Source: Candidatus Methylospira mobilis (GTDB taxonomy: Bacteria > Pseudomonadota > Gammaproteobacteria > Methylococcales > Methylococcaceae). From it: a stretch of 64,000 nt of DNA. Positions 35,701-45,080 of the stretch are shown one piece after another (positions within the stretch are counted from its first letter, which is position 1; each line of letters starts with the position of its first letter). The DNA lies in NCBI RefSeq assembly GCF_009498235.1, contig NZ_CP044205.1, forward strand, positions 615,716 to 679,715, read 5' to 3'. Both the position numbers and the translations under genes were made by a program. A model generated the notes under the pieces. It was not told the DNA's origin. It searched no databases and saw only the letters and a list, made by a program, of their open reading frames with translations.

Positions 35701-35906
35701 TTGTTGAGAACCGCCGGATGCTACTCCTGTTTCCGGCCCCGCAACAAGCAATTCATACCGTACTCGATGTTATGGCAGGCCGCGCCGTAAATACAGCGGT
35801 CTTGCGCGCTTCACGTCTGCATCAAAAGCTTATCGATTTTTGTGGCTCCGCAGCGGCAGGATTAAATCAGCGCTTCTTCAGGCAACCCGTCCGGAAAGCG
35901 TTTTCT

Positions 35907-36146
35907 TTACTTCTTTTTTAACTCCTTCAGCGCCATTGCGCATCCTACCGACATTTCCTGCTTGTGCTGCATCAGGCAAGCCTTGATCCGCCCTTGGCCG
36001 GGTTGAACAGCAGGGCAAAGCCGTTTTATATCAGGTTCACAATATTTTCGGAGCGCCTGCATTTCCGTATCCGGTGCCGATTCCTGGGCGAATGCCGAAG
36101 CAGGGGCGGAAACGGCAAGCGATATGACTATGGCTCGAAAAATCAT
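35907..36146 (-). CDS. small secreted cysteine-rich-repeat protein
   Basis: A 79-residue exported protein. A signal peptide of about 20 residues ends at SAFAQ, then a single cysteine-rich (GLG1-type) repeat with four cysteines: YCEPDIKRLCPAVQPGQGRI, ACLMQHKQEMSVGCAMAL. Bacterial proteins with one such repeat are common and of unknown function. The ATG at 36146 is supported by AGGAG about 10 bases upstream; an in-frame start at 36281 would add a tail without signal-peptide character. Confidence 0.75.
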   Translation of the reverse strand: MIFRAIVISLAVSAPASAFAQESAPDTEMQALRKYCEPDIKRLCPAVQPGQGRIKACLMQHKQEMSVGCAMALKELKKK

Positions 36147-36311
36147 TTTGGAGTCTCCTGTTGTTTGTCGATTGGTAATAGGTGGCTTATCTGGCTTATC
36201 CGGCTGAGAGTTGAATCTTGCGTAGCCGAAGGGAACGGTGGACGGCGTGTCGCGACAGGCTTTCCTCGCTTCCGGCTGCACAAATATTAACCAATAACAC
36301 GAACTGCATAA

Positions 36312-36784
36312 TTACGGGTCTCGGGAGTTTGCTGTATGTCGTCGTTTATCTCTGCATGCCGCCATGGACATCCGCGCGTGAGCCGATACGTTACCGTGCA
36401 GATCGCGAAGCGAACACCGGCCCTCCCCTCCCTCCGGGAAATGAATATCACTATCAAACTTTTTACCAGCCCCTGCGCGCCGTTCGTTCGCCAATACCCG
36501 GATGTATGAAGTCTCGCGCTGCCGGGTCAGCTCGGCGTCGCCCGGACGTTCCTTTTTCCTTTCATCAGATCCTCCGCAGTAATGATCACCGCCGCATCCG
36601 TTCCAATAGGCATCGTTGGATTGATGCGCCATGTAATCGGAACCGATCAGCGTAAACTCAGGCCTTGCAATCTGCACTAGCTCGTAAAGCGCTATGCCCA
36701 GCGTTATCACCAAGCAGATTATACTAACAAAACAGACTGCCAGCGCATAAACTCCTATTGCGGATTTTTCATGGGCATACTCAT
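36312..36784 (-). pseudogene. frameshifted two-helix small membrane protein
   Basis: Three reading-frame segments on the minus strand form one protein if joined. An ATG at 36784 codes MSMPMKN, then the neighbouring frame continues GVYALAVCFVSIICLVITLG (membrane helix) and a loop with HQSNDAYWNGCGGDHYCGG and ELTRQRETSYIRVLANERR. Near 36472 the frame must shift again to give LVKSLIVIFIS, the start of the second helix. Small proteins with this helix-loop-helix plan occur in related genomes, as I recall. As read here, it would not produce the full protein, so it is a pseudogene unless the indels are sequencing errors. Confidence 0.4.
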
Positions 36785-36814
36785 CTCATTAAACGAATAA
36801 GGGTGGAGCGAATT

Positions 36815-37555
36815 TCAATGCTCCAAAGAGTGTTTGTCCAAAATAAACTGATAGCTGCCATCCGTCTTCATGCGTTTCAAGGCCGCATTGAAGTCCTGGG
36901 TGATTTTGGCGTGATTGGGATTGGTTTTGCTGACTGCGGCAAACAAGTCGTTTTTCGGGAAACACGGCGGCATATATTCCAGGGTTTTTGCCTCCTGGGG
37001 CATGAATTTCGCCAGCAGGAAATCGATGTCGCGCCTGTCGCCGAGCACCAGATTGATTTGCCCCGCCGCCAGCGCATTCAACGCCGGCAACATGGTGGGT
37101 ACCGGAATCTTGATGATGTCTCCGGCCATGACGAATTCGCGCGGGTAGGGGTAATCCTTGACCACTCCGACGACCATCCCGCGCAGATCGCTTAAAAATG
37201 CGTATTCTATATCGACGCCCTTGCGTTTGATGAAGCACATTTCGTTGGACAGGTAAGGGTCGGTGAAATCAAGGTCGGTTGCGGCATCTTCCGAATACCA
37301 GATATTGCTGACCACATCGTAGACACCGATGCGCGCTCCGGCAATGGCGCGCGATAAATCCTCCAGCGCGAAGTGCGTTGCATAACCCGATTTTTTCAAC
37401 GCCTCGGTGACGATTTCAACCGACAAACCGTTGCCCGGCAGGCTTTCGTCCACATAAGGCGGCCATTCGTCGCCAACGATACGGAGCGGTTCCACAGCAA
37501 AAACCGGCCCGCAAATCAAAGCCAGCGTAAAGAGTAGGAGCATTTTTATTTTCAT
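36815..37555 (-). CDS. periplasmic amino-acid-type solute-binding protein (SBP_bac_3)
   Basis: A 246-residue protein with a signal peptide (about 1-20, ending PVFAVE) and the HisJ/GlnH-like fold. It has LRIVGDEWPPYVDE as first strand, GLSVEIVTEALKKSGY, DVVSNIWYSEDAATDLDFTDPYL, and LAAGQINLVLGDRRDIDFLL. No ABC permease or ATPase is adjacent, and many such orphan proteins act as sensors or serve distant transporters. ATG 37555 is chosen since it gives a proper signal peptide; an in-frame start 48 bases upstream does not. Confidence 0.83.
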   Translation of the reverse strand: MKIKMLLLFTLALICGPVFAVEPLRIVGDEWPPYVDESLPGNGLSVEIVTEALKKSGYATHFALEDLSRAIAGARIGVYDVVSNIWYSEDAATDLDFTDPYLSNEMCFIKRKGVDIEYAFLSDLRGMVVGVVKDYPYPREFVMAGDIIKIPVPTMLPALNALAAGQINLVLGDRRDIDFLLAKFMPQEAKTLEYMPPCFPKNDLFAAVSKTNPNHAKITQDFNAALKRMKTDGSYQFILDKHSLEH

Positions 37556-37650
37556 CGTTGCGCACAGTCTGCTTGAGGTGAATAGACGGTTGAAATATAG
37601 CATGATCCGCCCGATGCCGGGAGATGCCTGCTCACTATAATTTTAATTTT

Positions 37651-37673
37651 AAATTTAAATTTGACTTTATAAT
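37651..37673 (+). promoter_or_regulatory. possible promoter/operator of the efflux operon
   Basis: A 12-bp perfect palindrome (AAATTTAAATTT, 37651-37662) sits just before a consensus -10 hexamer TATAAT (37668-37673), 22 bases from the TetR start. No good -35 hexamer is seen. Autoregulation by the TetR protein would fit, but AT-rich palindromes arise by chance. Confidence 0.35.
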
Positions 37674-37695
37674 GATTCACGGATAATCTGAGCAC

Positions 37696-38391
37696 ATGAA
37701 CAATCAAACACCCCACAGAAACTCAGCATCCCAGCGCAAAACGCACGAGGATCATCATGATACCCGCTCGCAAATATTGAGGGTGGGCGGACAGCTGTTT
37801 GCCGAAAAAGGCTTCGACCGCACCACCGGCAAGGAAATTTGCGCACGCGCCGGGGCCAACACGGCCGCGATCAATTATTACTTCGGCGGCATGGAGGGAC
37901 TGTACACGACCGTTCTGTTGGAGGCGCACCGTCAACTGTTCACGATGGAAACCTTGTCCGCAATTGTCGCGGCCGAGGTTACGGCGCAGGCGAAACTGGA
38001 GGCTGTCATTTTGCAGCTGGTCGACGCTTTTACCGAGCCTTCCGCGTCATCGTGGATGCTGCGAGTGATAGGACGCGAAATTGTTGCGCCGTCGCCTTTC
38101 CTGTCCTTTTTTTCGGAGCAGGAAGTAATGCCAAAATGCGTCATGTTGAAAGGCATAGTCGCCGAATTGGTGGGGTTGCCGGAAGAACACCCCGTCGTTA
38201 CCCGGGGAGCTTTCTTCGTTATCGCGCCTTGCATCATGATGCTGATCAACGATCGCGAGACGCTGAAATTGCTTTATCCGAACTTCGGTTTCGAGAAATC
38301 CGACAACGCCGATATTGTCCGGCAGATGATGCAGTTTGTTCTGGGCGGTCTGGCGGCGGTAGTGGCAGCAGAAGTAAAACTTGAATCTTGA
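37696..38391 (+). CDS. TetR/AcrR-family regulator (CecR/YbiH-like)
   Basis: A 231-residue repressor with an N-terminal helix-turn-helix (about 25-70: TRSQILRVGGQLFAEKGFDRTTGKEICARAGANTAAINYYFGG) and a C-terminal ligand domain like CecR/DUF1956 proteins. It leads the RND efflux operon, 9 bases before the adaptor gene, so it should control its own operon. AT-rich DNA before it contains a TATAAT hexamer (37668-37673) and a palindrome AAATTTAAATTT (37651-37662) that may be promoter and operator. Confidence 0.87.
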   Translation: MNNQTPHRNSASQRKTHEDHHDTRSQILRVGGQLFAEKGFDRTTGKEICARAGANTAAINYYFGGMEGLYTTVLLEAHRQLFTMETLSAIVAAEVTAQAKLEAVILQLVDAFTEPSASSWMLRVIGREIVAPSPFLSFFSEQEVMPKCVMLKGIVAELVGLPEEHPVVTRGAFFVIAPCIMMLINDRETLKLLYPNFGFEKSDNADIVRQMMQFVLGGLAAVVAAEVKLES

Positions 38392-38400
38392 GAGGAAAAT

Positions 38401-39510
38401 ATGAAACCAATATCGCGGTTTGCACGGCCGTTGTCATGCCATGCATGCGGTTTTTTACTACTTTCGTCGCTGACGGCGGGATGTTCAAAGCCGGAAACGT
38501 TCACGGATACGGCGCGCTATGTGCGCGTTAGCGTAGCGCATTACCAGCCGGCTGTTATCGCCACGCATTATTCCGGCGAAGTCCGGGCGCGCTATGAGTC
38601 GCCGTTGGCTTTCCGTGTCGGCGGTAAACTGGAGCAACGGCGCGTCGATGTAGGCGCGGTTGTCAAGCGCGGCGACGTACTGGCAACGCTCGATCCGATC
38701 GATTATCGTCTGAATGAGGCTGAAGCGTCTGCCCAACTGGCAGCGGCGCGTGCCGAATTAAGTCAGGCACAAAGGGACTTGCATCACAGTGAAGTTTTGC
38801 TGGAAAAGAAACTGTACAGCGAAGCCGGGTATGAGCAGCGACAGGACAGCCTGCGTGCGGCTGAAGCGCGCGTAGCGCAGATGCAATCCGCATTGGGTCT
38901 GAATACGCGGCAGACCGCATATTCCGAATTGCGCGCGGATCAGTCCGGCGTGGTGACAGCAGTTGAAGCCGAAGCCGGGCAGGTATTGACAGCCGGTCAG
39001 GCCGTGGTGCGCGTGGCGCGCACCGATCAGATCGAAATATTGATCAACGTTCCGGAAGGGCAGCGCGCCGATTTACGTCAGGGCGGAGAGGCGCGCGTGA
39101 GTTTATGGGCCTATCCCGGACATTTTTATAGCGGGCGCATACGCGAAATAGCGCCGTCCGCCGATGCGCAGACACGTACCTTCAGCGCGAAAATCAGCGT
39201 AACCAACCCAGATGAGCTGCTGCATTTCGGTATGACGGCAACGGTAGAACTGATCCGTAACGGTTCTGGACCCTGGGCCGATGTGCCGTTGACCGCATTG
39301 GACAAAAGCGGCGATTCGGCTGCGCTATGGATCGTTGACCCTGTAAGCGGTACCGTGCAAAAAAAGCCGGTGCAACTGGATAGTTTCGACGGCACCCTGG
39401 CCCATATCCGCAGCGGTATTGCCGAAGGCGATCGGGTAGTCAGCGCCGGCGTGCACAAACTGTTGCAGGGAGAAAAAGTACAGGTTGTGAGCGAGGTAGA
39501 AAGCAAATGA
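38401..39510 (+). CDS. RND efflux periplasmic adaptor (lipoprotein)
   Basis: A 369-residue membrane-fusion protein linking an RND pump to an outer-membrane channel. The leader ends in a lipobox (LTAGC, Cys near residue 29), so it is anchored to the inner membrane by lipid. VGGKLEQRRVDVGAVVKRGDVLATLDPIDY is the biotinyl-lipoyl half-motif, followed by a coiled-coil hairpin with many Ala/Gln/Glu (about 105-165) and the beta-barrel domain (about 215-290). It overlaps the pump gene by ATGA. Confidence 0.92.
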   Translation: MKPISRFARPLSCHACGFLLLSSLTAGCSKPETFTDTARYVRVSVAHYQPAVIATHYSGEVRARYESPLAFRVGGKLEQRRVDVGAVVKRGDVLATLDPIDYRLNEAEASAQLAAARAELSQAQRDLHHSEVLLEKKLYSEAGYEQRQDSLRAAEARVAQMQSALGLNTRQTAYSELRADQSGVVTAVEAEAGQVLTAGQAVVRVARTDQIEILINVPEGQRADLRQGGEARVSLWAYPGHFYSGRIREIAPSADAQTRTFSAKISVTNPDELLHFGMTATVELIRNGSGPWADVPLTALDKSGDSAALWIVDPVSGTVQKKPVQLDSFDGTLAHIRSGIAEGDRVVSAGVHKLLQGEKVQVVSEVESK

Positions 39511-42500
39511 AAGGATTGAATCTTTCCGAATGGGCGCTGCATCATCAGTCGCTGGTCGGCTATCTGATGATAGTTCTGACACTGGCAGGCGCGATGGCTT
39601 ACGTTACGTTGGGGCGCGCCGAAGACCCCGATTTCACGATAAAAACGATGGTGGTGACTGCGACCTGGCCGGGCGCGACCGCTTTGGAAATGGAGCAGCA
39701 GGTGACCGATCGCCTGGAAAAGAAGCTCCAGGAAACGCCGTGGCTGGATTTCATACAAAGCTATTCCAAGCCGGGGAAAAGCGTGCTGTTCGTCAACCTG
39801 AAAGACTACGCTCCGCCGCGCGATGTCCCGGATGTCTGGTATCAGGTGCGCAAAAAAATGCACGACATACGCGGCACCTTGCCGGAAGGTGTGGATGAGC
39901 TGGAGTTTAACGACGAGTTCGGCGATACCTACGGAACCATTTACGCCTTTACCGCCGAAGGTTTCAGTCATGCCGAACTGAAAGACGTGGTGGACGATGT
40001 GCGCCAGGAATTGCTGCGCATTCCCGATGTTTCAAAAGTCGATTTGATGGGCGTGCAGCAGGAAAAAATATTCATCGAGATTTCCCGTCGCAAGCTCGCC
40101 AACATGGGAATCGATCCCAGCATTATCTTTAATACGCTACAACAGCAGAATGCAATGATCTCTTCCGGCTCCATTGAGACGCAAAGCGACCGCATTTACG
40201 CGCGGGTCAGCAGCGATTTTCACAGCGAAGAGCAATTGGCCAGGATCAGTATCCAGGCCAATGGACGTACCTCCCGGCTGACCGATATAGCCCATATTTA
40301 CCGCGACTACGCCGATCCGCCAACGCCGCGTTTTCGTTATATGGGACAAAACGCGATTGGACTGGCGGTTTCGATGCGCAAAGGCGGCGATATCCTGACG
40401 CTGGGTAAGGCGCTGACTGCCGAAGTCGGGCGTTTGGGCGCGCATCTGCCGTTGGGAATCGACATCCATCAGGTATCTGACCAACCGCGCGTGGTGCAGC
40501 ATTCTGTCGGCGAATTCATGAAGTCGCTGACGGAAGCGCTGGTAATTGTGCTCGGCGTCAGCTTTCTGGCGCTGGGTGTGCGCACCGGGCTGGTGGTGGC
40601 GCTGTGCATTCCGATCGTACTGGCGATTACTTTTCTGTGTATGAAAATACTGGGAATCGACCTGCAGCGCATATCCTTGGGTGCGTTGATCATTGCGCTG
40701 GGTTTGCTGGTGGACGATGCGATTATTTCGGTGGAAATGATGGTGGTGAAAATGGAGCAGGGCTGGGATCGTTTCAGGGCGGCCACCTTTGCTTATACTT
40801 CGACTGCCTTCCCAATGCTGACCGGCACGCTGGTTACGGCTGCGGCTTTCATGCCGGTCGGGTTCGCGCGGTCCGCCGCTGGCGAATACTGTTTCAGCAT
40901 CTTTGCAGTGGTTGGAATAGCGCTGCTGGTTTCCTGGGGCGTTGCCGTGGTTTTTACGCCGTGGATCGGTTTTCATATACTGCCGGATATGCATAAAGCC
41001 GGCGAACACGCGGTTGATGTTTATCAGCGTGGAATTTATCCGAGGTTCCGGCGGCTGCTGACCTTCTGTATGTTGCGTCGCCGCTGGGTGATAGCAATAA
41101 CCGTTGCCGCCTTTATTTTGTCGCTGTGGCTGTTTTCTTTTGTCGAACAGCAGTTTTTCCCATATTCCAACCGTCCCGAGATTTTAGTCGATCTTTCGTT
41201 GCCTGAGGGCGCATCGATCCGCGCCACCGAGGCCGAGGTGAAGAAGGTGGAGGCTTTGCTTGCAAACGACCCCGATATAGTAAATCAGGTCAGCTATGTA
41301 GGCAGCGGCAGCGCGCGCTTTTACCTGCCGCTGGATGTGCGTCTTGAAAACAACAATTTTGCGCAGCTCGTGATATTGACCAGGGATCTGGAGGCGCGCG
41401 AACGCGTATTCAGTCGTTTATATCCGATACTGGAGCGCGAGCTTACCGGTTTGCGTCCGCGTTTGACGCGTCTGGAGAACGGTCCGCCTGTGGGCTTTCC
41501 GGTGCAGTTCCGCGTAACCGGCCGCGATTTGGCGCAGACACGTCAAATTGCGGAAAACGTTGCCGAGGTGATGCGGCAAAATCCTCATGTGCACGATGTG
41601 CATCTGGACTGGGGCGAACCCTCGAAAATGGTTCGCGCGGATGTGGATCAGGACAAGGCGCGCATACTTGGTGTCAGTACGCAGGATATTTCCGGGCTGC
41701 TCAGTAACGTGTTGAAGGGTTACCCTATTACCTGGTACCGCGAAAACGATAAATTGATCGAAGTCCTGGAGCGTGCGCCGTTGGATGAGCGGGATAATCC
41801 TGCCGCGCTGGGCGAGGTACCGGTACCGACGCGTAGCGGTAAAACCGTGCCGTTGAGTCACCTGGCACGGCTCAATTATGGTTTTGAATATGGCGTTATC
41901 TGGCGGCGCGATCGTTATCCGACTTTTACCGTGCGCAGCGATATCCGCGATAATGCCCAAGCTCCCGATGTCACTGCACAGATCGAGCCGTTGCTGGAGC
42001 CTATTCGTGCGCGTTTGCCTGACGGCTATCGTATCGAACTGGGCGGCGCGGTCGAATCCAGCCAGAAAGCGCAGGCTTCCATCAATGCGGTGATGCCGGT
42101 GATGCTGCTGGCGGTAGTTACGTTGTTGATGCTGCAGCTGCAAAACATTCAGCGCACTATTATAGTGGTACTGACAGCGCCGCTGGGTTTGATCGGCGTC
42201 ACCGCCTTCCTGCTGATCCTGCATGTGCCGTTCGGGTTTGTCGCAACCCTGGGCGTGATTGCATTGTCGGGCATGATCATGCGCAACTCCGTCATCCTGG
42301 TGGATCAGATCGAGCATGATATTGCCGACGGCCATCATCCCTGGGATGCGGTTATCGAGTCGACCATCCGGCGCTTGCGCCCGATACTGCTGACTGCCGC
42401 TGCGGCGATACTGGCGATGATTCCGCTGACGGAAAGCGTTTTCTGGGGGCCGATGGCGGTCGCGATCATGGGCGGGTTGACTGTGGCTACTGTTTTGACC

Positions 42501-42566
42501 TTGCTGTTCCTGCCGGCGCTCTACGCCGCCTGGTTCAGAATAGAGCCAAAGGAGTCGGTGAAATGA
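39507..42566 (+). CDS. RND efflux pump permease
   Basis: A 1019-residue proton-driven inner-membrane pump of the hydrophobe/amphiphile RND type, with 12 membrane helices and two large periplasmic loops. Helix 4 holds the proton-relay aspartates in LGLLVDDAIISVEMM. Helix 10 has SGMIMRNSVILVDQIE, where Arg replaces the Lys found in AcrB at the corresponding position, as in some pump subfamilies. The C-terminal helix reads VAIMGGLTVATVLTLLFLPA. It overlaps its neighbours by ATGA on both sides, giving an adaptor-pump-channel operon. Substrate class unknown. Confidence 0.93.
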   Translation: MKGLNLSEWALHHQSLVGYLMIVLTLAGAMAYVTLGRAEDPDFTIKTMVVTATWPGATALEMEQQVTDRLEKKLQETPWLDFIQSYSKPGKSVLFVNLKDYAPPRDVPDVWYQVRKKMHDIRGTLPEGVDELEFNDEFGDTYGTIYAFTAEGFSHAELKDVVDDVRQELLRIPDVSKVDLMGVQQEKIFIEISRRKLANMGIDPSIIFNTLQQQNAMISSGSIETQSDRIYARVSSDFHSEEQLARISIQANGRTSRLTDIAHIYRDYADPPTPRFRYMGQNAIGLAVSMRKGGDILTLGKALTAEVGRLGAHLPLGIDIHQVSDQPRVVQHSVGEFMKSLTEALVIVLGVSFLALGVRTGLVVALCIPIVLAITFLCMKILGIDLQRISLGALIIALGLLVDDAIISVEMMVVKMEQGWDRFRAATFAYTSTAFPMLTGTLVTAAAFMPVGFARSAAGEYCFSIFAVVGIALLVSWGVAVVFTPWIGFHILPDMHKAGEHAVDVYQRGIYPRFRRLLTFCMLRRRWVIAITVAAFILSLWLFSFVEQQFFPYSNRPEILVDLSLPEGASIRATEAEVKKVEALLANDPDIVNQVSYVGSGSARFYLPLDVRLENNNFAQLVILTRDLEARERVFSRLYPILERELTGLRPRLTRLENGPPVGFPVQFRVTGRDLAQTRQIAENVAEVMRQNPHVHDVHLDWGEPSKMVRADVDQDKARILGVSTQDISGLLSNVLKGYPITWYRENDKLIEVLERAPLDERDNPAALGEVPVPTRSGKTVPLSHLARLNYGFEYGVIWRRDRYPTFTVRSDIRDNAQAPDVTAQIEPLLEPIRARLPDGYRIELGGAVESSQKAQASINAVMPVMLLAVVTLLMLQLQNIQRTIIVVLTAPLGLIGVTAFLLILHVPFGFVATLGVIALSGMIMRNSVILVDQIEHDIADGHHPWDAVIESTIRRLRPILLTAAAAILAMIPLTESVFWGPMAVAIMGGLTVATVLTLLFLPALYAAWFRIEPKESVK

Positions 42567-44134
42567 AAACGGTGCTGCGAATGTTTTATTTTGCATTGAT
42601 GTTTTTAGTGGTGGCGGTCATGGGAGGTGTGATGGTGGCAACGGTCCTGGCTCTGTTGTTATTGCCGATACTCTACGTCGGCTGGTTCGGCGTAAGCGCT
42701 AAGGACGCTGTATGTACACGCCGCGTGGCTTTTCTCGCATCGCTGGTTTCCCTGTTGAGCGCTTGCGCGGTAGGCCCTGATCACCAAACTCCTGTAGTGG
42801 CGACCCCGGCGCAGTGGCACGGTCCACAGCCCGCCACCGGGCAGCAAGCCGCAGCAGCGCCGGGCTCGGATCTGCGCCAATGGTGGAAAGGCTTTAACGA
42901 TCCGCTGCTGAACCGTCTGGTGGACATGGCGCTGGAGAGCAGCCCGGATTTACTCGTCGCCGAAGCGCGCCTGAAAGCCGCGCGCGCGCAGACCGTAGCC
43001 ACTGCCGCAGATCGCATGCCGCAGTTGGATGCCCAGGGAGCCTATCAGCGTATCGGTACCATTCCTTCCAGCGCCAACAATTTGATTCAGCCGGGTAACC
43101 TGACTTTTGGCAGTTTTATAATGAGCTGGGAGCTGGACTTTTTTGGCGGGGTCAGACGGCGCATGGAAGCCGCCGAAGCCGACGCCAATGCGCAACAGGA
43201 ATATCGGCGCGATACCCAGGTTTCATTGACGGCGGAAGTGGCGCGGCAATACCTCGGCCTGATCGCCTTGCAACAGCAGATGGAAACCGCGCGCCGGCGT
43301 CAGGATACGGTACGCGAGCAGCTCCGGCTGGCCGACGGTCTGTTCGAGGCGGGCATGGCGGCGGTCACCGAGGTTCAGACCCAGCGCGCAACGGTAGCGT
43401 CTATCGAGGCCAGCCTGCCGGCGCTCGATGAGCGCATCAAAAATCAACGGCACGCGCTTGCGATACTGCTGGGTTCGAATCCAACCGATCTGGAACAGCG
43501 TTTGGCGCATTTGCCTGCGGAATTGCCGCAACCGCCCAATGTGCCGCTGGACCTTCCCGCTGATGTGATACGCCGTCGCCCGGATATCCGACAGGCGGAA
43601 TTCAATGTCGCGTCCGAATCCGCATCAATCGGCGCTGCGGTCGCCGAGCTGTTTCCGAAAATCACGCTATCGGGAGTTGCAGCTATTCAGACCCAGGATG
43701 TGACTAATTTAATCAATATGACCAACGGTTTTTACGGTTTCGGCCCGCGCGTATCGATTCCCATTTTTCAGGCGGGCCGCTTGTTGGCCAACCTAGAAAA
43801 TCAGGAAGCGCAACATCGCGAAGCGCTGATCACCTATCAAAAAACCGTGCTGACAGCGTTTCGCGAGGTTGAGGACCAGCTGGTTTCGATCAACGACGAG
43901 ACGCAGCGCCGGCAAAGTCTCGAACTGGCGCTAAGCAATGCCCGCATTGCGGAACAGTCTTCGATGTCGATGTACGGGGAGGGCGAGGCGGAATTGCAGG
44001 CGGCGCTGCAGAATCGGCGCAATCAGCAGGATATACAGGATGACCTGACGCAAAGCCGTCTGACCTGGGTTACGCACTACGTGGCGCTGTACAAGGCGCT
44101 GGGTGGCGGATGGGATATGAACGGAGGCGGTTGA
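42563..44134 (+). CDS. NodT-type outer-membrane factor lipoprotein with fused RND helix at its N-terminus
   Basis: A 523-residue protein whose main part (about 69-523) is a TolC/OprM-type outer-membrane factor: LLSACAVGPDHQTP with a lipobox Cys at 68, SWELDFFGGVRRRMEAAEADANA, AEVARQYLGLIALQQQ, and PADVIRRRPDIRQAEFN. Unusually, residues 1-50 hold a membrane helix (VAVMGGVMVATVLALLLLPI) that copies the last helix of the RND pump just upstream. The signal sequence for lipidation (about 55-68) is therefore internal, and normal OMFs begin there. A GTG at 42725 could be the working start. The extra segment looks like the tail of a second, deleted pump gene. Confidence 0.88.
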   Translation: MKTVLRMFYFALMFLVVAVMGGVMVATVLALLLLPILYVGWFGVSAKDAVCTRRVAFLASLVSLLSACAVGPDHQTPVVATPAQWHGPQPATGQQAAAAPGSDLRQWWKGFNDPLLNRLVDMALESSPDLLVAEARLKAARAQTVATAADRMPQLDAQGAYQRIGTIPSSANNLIQPGNLTFGSFIMSWELDFFGGVRRRMEAAEADANAQQEYRRDTQVSLTAEVARQYLGLIALQQQMETARRRQDTVREQLRLADGLFEAGMAAVTEVQTQRATVASIEASLPALDERIKNQRHALAILLGSNPTDLEQRLAHLPAELPQPPNVPLDLPADVIRRRPDIRQAEFNVASESASIGAAVAELFPKITLSGVAAIQTQDVTNLINMTNGFYGFGPRVSIPIFQAGRLLANLENQEAQHREALITYQKTVLTAFREVEDQLVSINDETQRRQSLELALSNARIAEQSSMSMYGEGEAELQAALQNRRNQQDIQDDLTQSRLTWVTHYVALYKALGGGWDMNGGG

Positions 44135-44229
44135 GGCCGACTCACCGGCGTCCGCTTGCATTATCATAGCAGGCGCTATTCAAGTGCGACCGTCCTTCCT
44201 CAAACCCTGATGCGAAATCATTACAACAT

Positions 44230-45000
44230 ATGAAAATAGCCACCTGGAACGTCAATTCGTTACGCGTCCGCCTTCCCCACGTGCTCGACTGGCTGAGTCA
44301 GGAGCAACCGGACATCCTGGCGGTACAGGAAACCAAGACGCAGGACGCGGATTTCCCCGCGAACGTATTTGCTGACAACGGCTACCATGCCTTGTTCAGC
44401 GGGCAAAAAACCTACAACGGCGTCGCGGTTTTCAGCCGTAATCCGGGTTCTGAACGCTTGACCGATCCCGATAACCTCGACGATCCGCAACGCAGAATCC
44501 TTGCCGCCAGCTACGATCGGTTCCGTATCATCAACCTATACGTACCCAACGGCAGCGAAGTCGGATCGGAAAAATTCGCATACAAAATGGACTGGCTGGC
44601 AAAAATCAGCGAATTTATCCGCCGCGAGCTGGAACGCTACCCGCACACGATCGTGCTCGGCGATTTCAATATTGCGCCGGAGGATGCGGACGTATACGAC
44701 CCTGCATTATGGCGCGATAAAATCCTGTGCAGTCCGTCCGAGCGCGCCGCCTTTCAGTCCTTGCTCAAAGCAGGCTTGCACGATGCTTTCCGTCTGTTCG
44801 AACAGCCGGAAAGCAGTTTTAGCTGGTGGGATTATCGCGCCGCCGGATTTCGCCGCAACCTCGGCTTGCGCATCGATCACATCCTGATCAGCTCGGCGCT
44901 CAAACCCTATTGCACCGCCTGCCGTATAGACAAAGCGCCGCGCAAACTCGAAAAGCCATCCGACCATACGCCGGTGCTGATCGAGTTGGACTTGAAATAA
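44230..45000 (+). CDS. xthA: exodeoxyribonuclease III
   Basis: A 256-residue AP endonuclease/3'-5' exonuclease of base-excision repair. Conserved segments are MKIATWNVNSLRVRL, ILAVQETKTQDADFP (metal-binding Glu), NLYVPNGSEVGSEKF (catalytic Tyr), VLGDFNIAPEDADVYDP (Asp-Asn), and LRIDHILIS...SDHTPV at the C-terminus (catalytic Asp-His). Full length. It stands alone between the efflux operon and a broken Uma2 gene. Confidence 0.96.
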   Translation: MKIATWNVNSLRVRLPHVLDWLSQEQPDILAVQETKTQDADFPANVFADNGYHALFSGQKTYNGVAVFSRNPGSERLTDPDNLDDPQRRILAASYDRFRIINLYVPNGSEVGSEKFAYKMDWLAKISEFIRRELERYPHTIVLGDFNIAPEDADVYDPALWRDKILCSPSERAAFQSLLKAGLHDAFRLFEQPESSFSWWDYRAAGFRRNLGLRIDHILISSALKPYCTACRIDKAPRKLEKPSDHTPVLIELDLK

Positions 45001-45080
45001 TGTTAATGTTTAACCTGCGCGACAAAACAGCTCTGTAGACTGTGTAAAAAGTCACCTCTATCGATCAGGAGGATTTCAAA

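Noticed and set aside
41418..42596. 392-codon minus-strand open frame
   Set aside because: It is antisense to the RND permease, is rich in Gln, His and Arg with no domain, and arises from the codon usage of the real gene.
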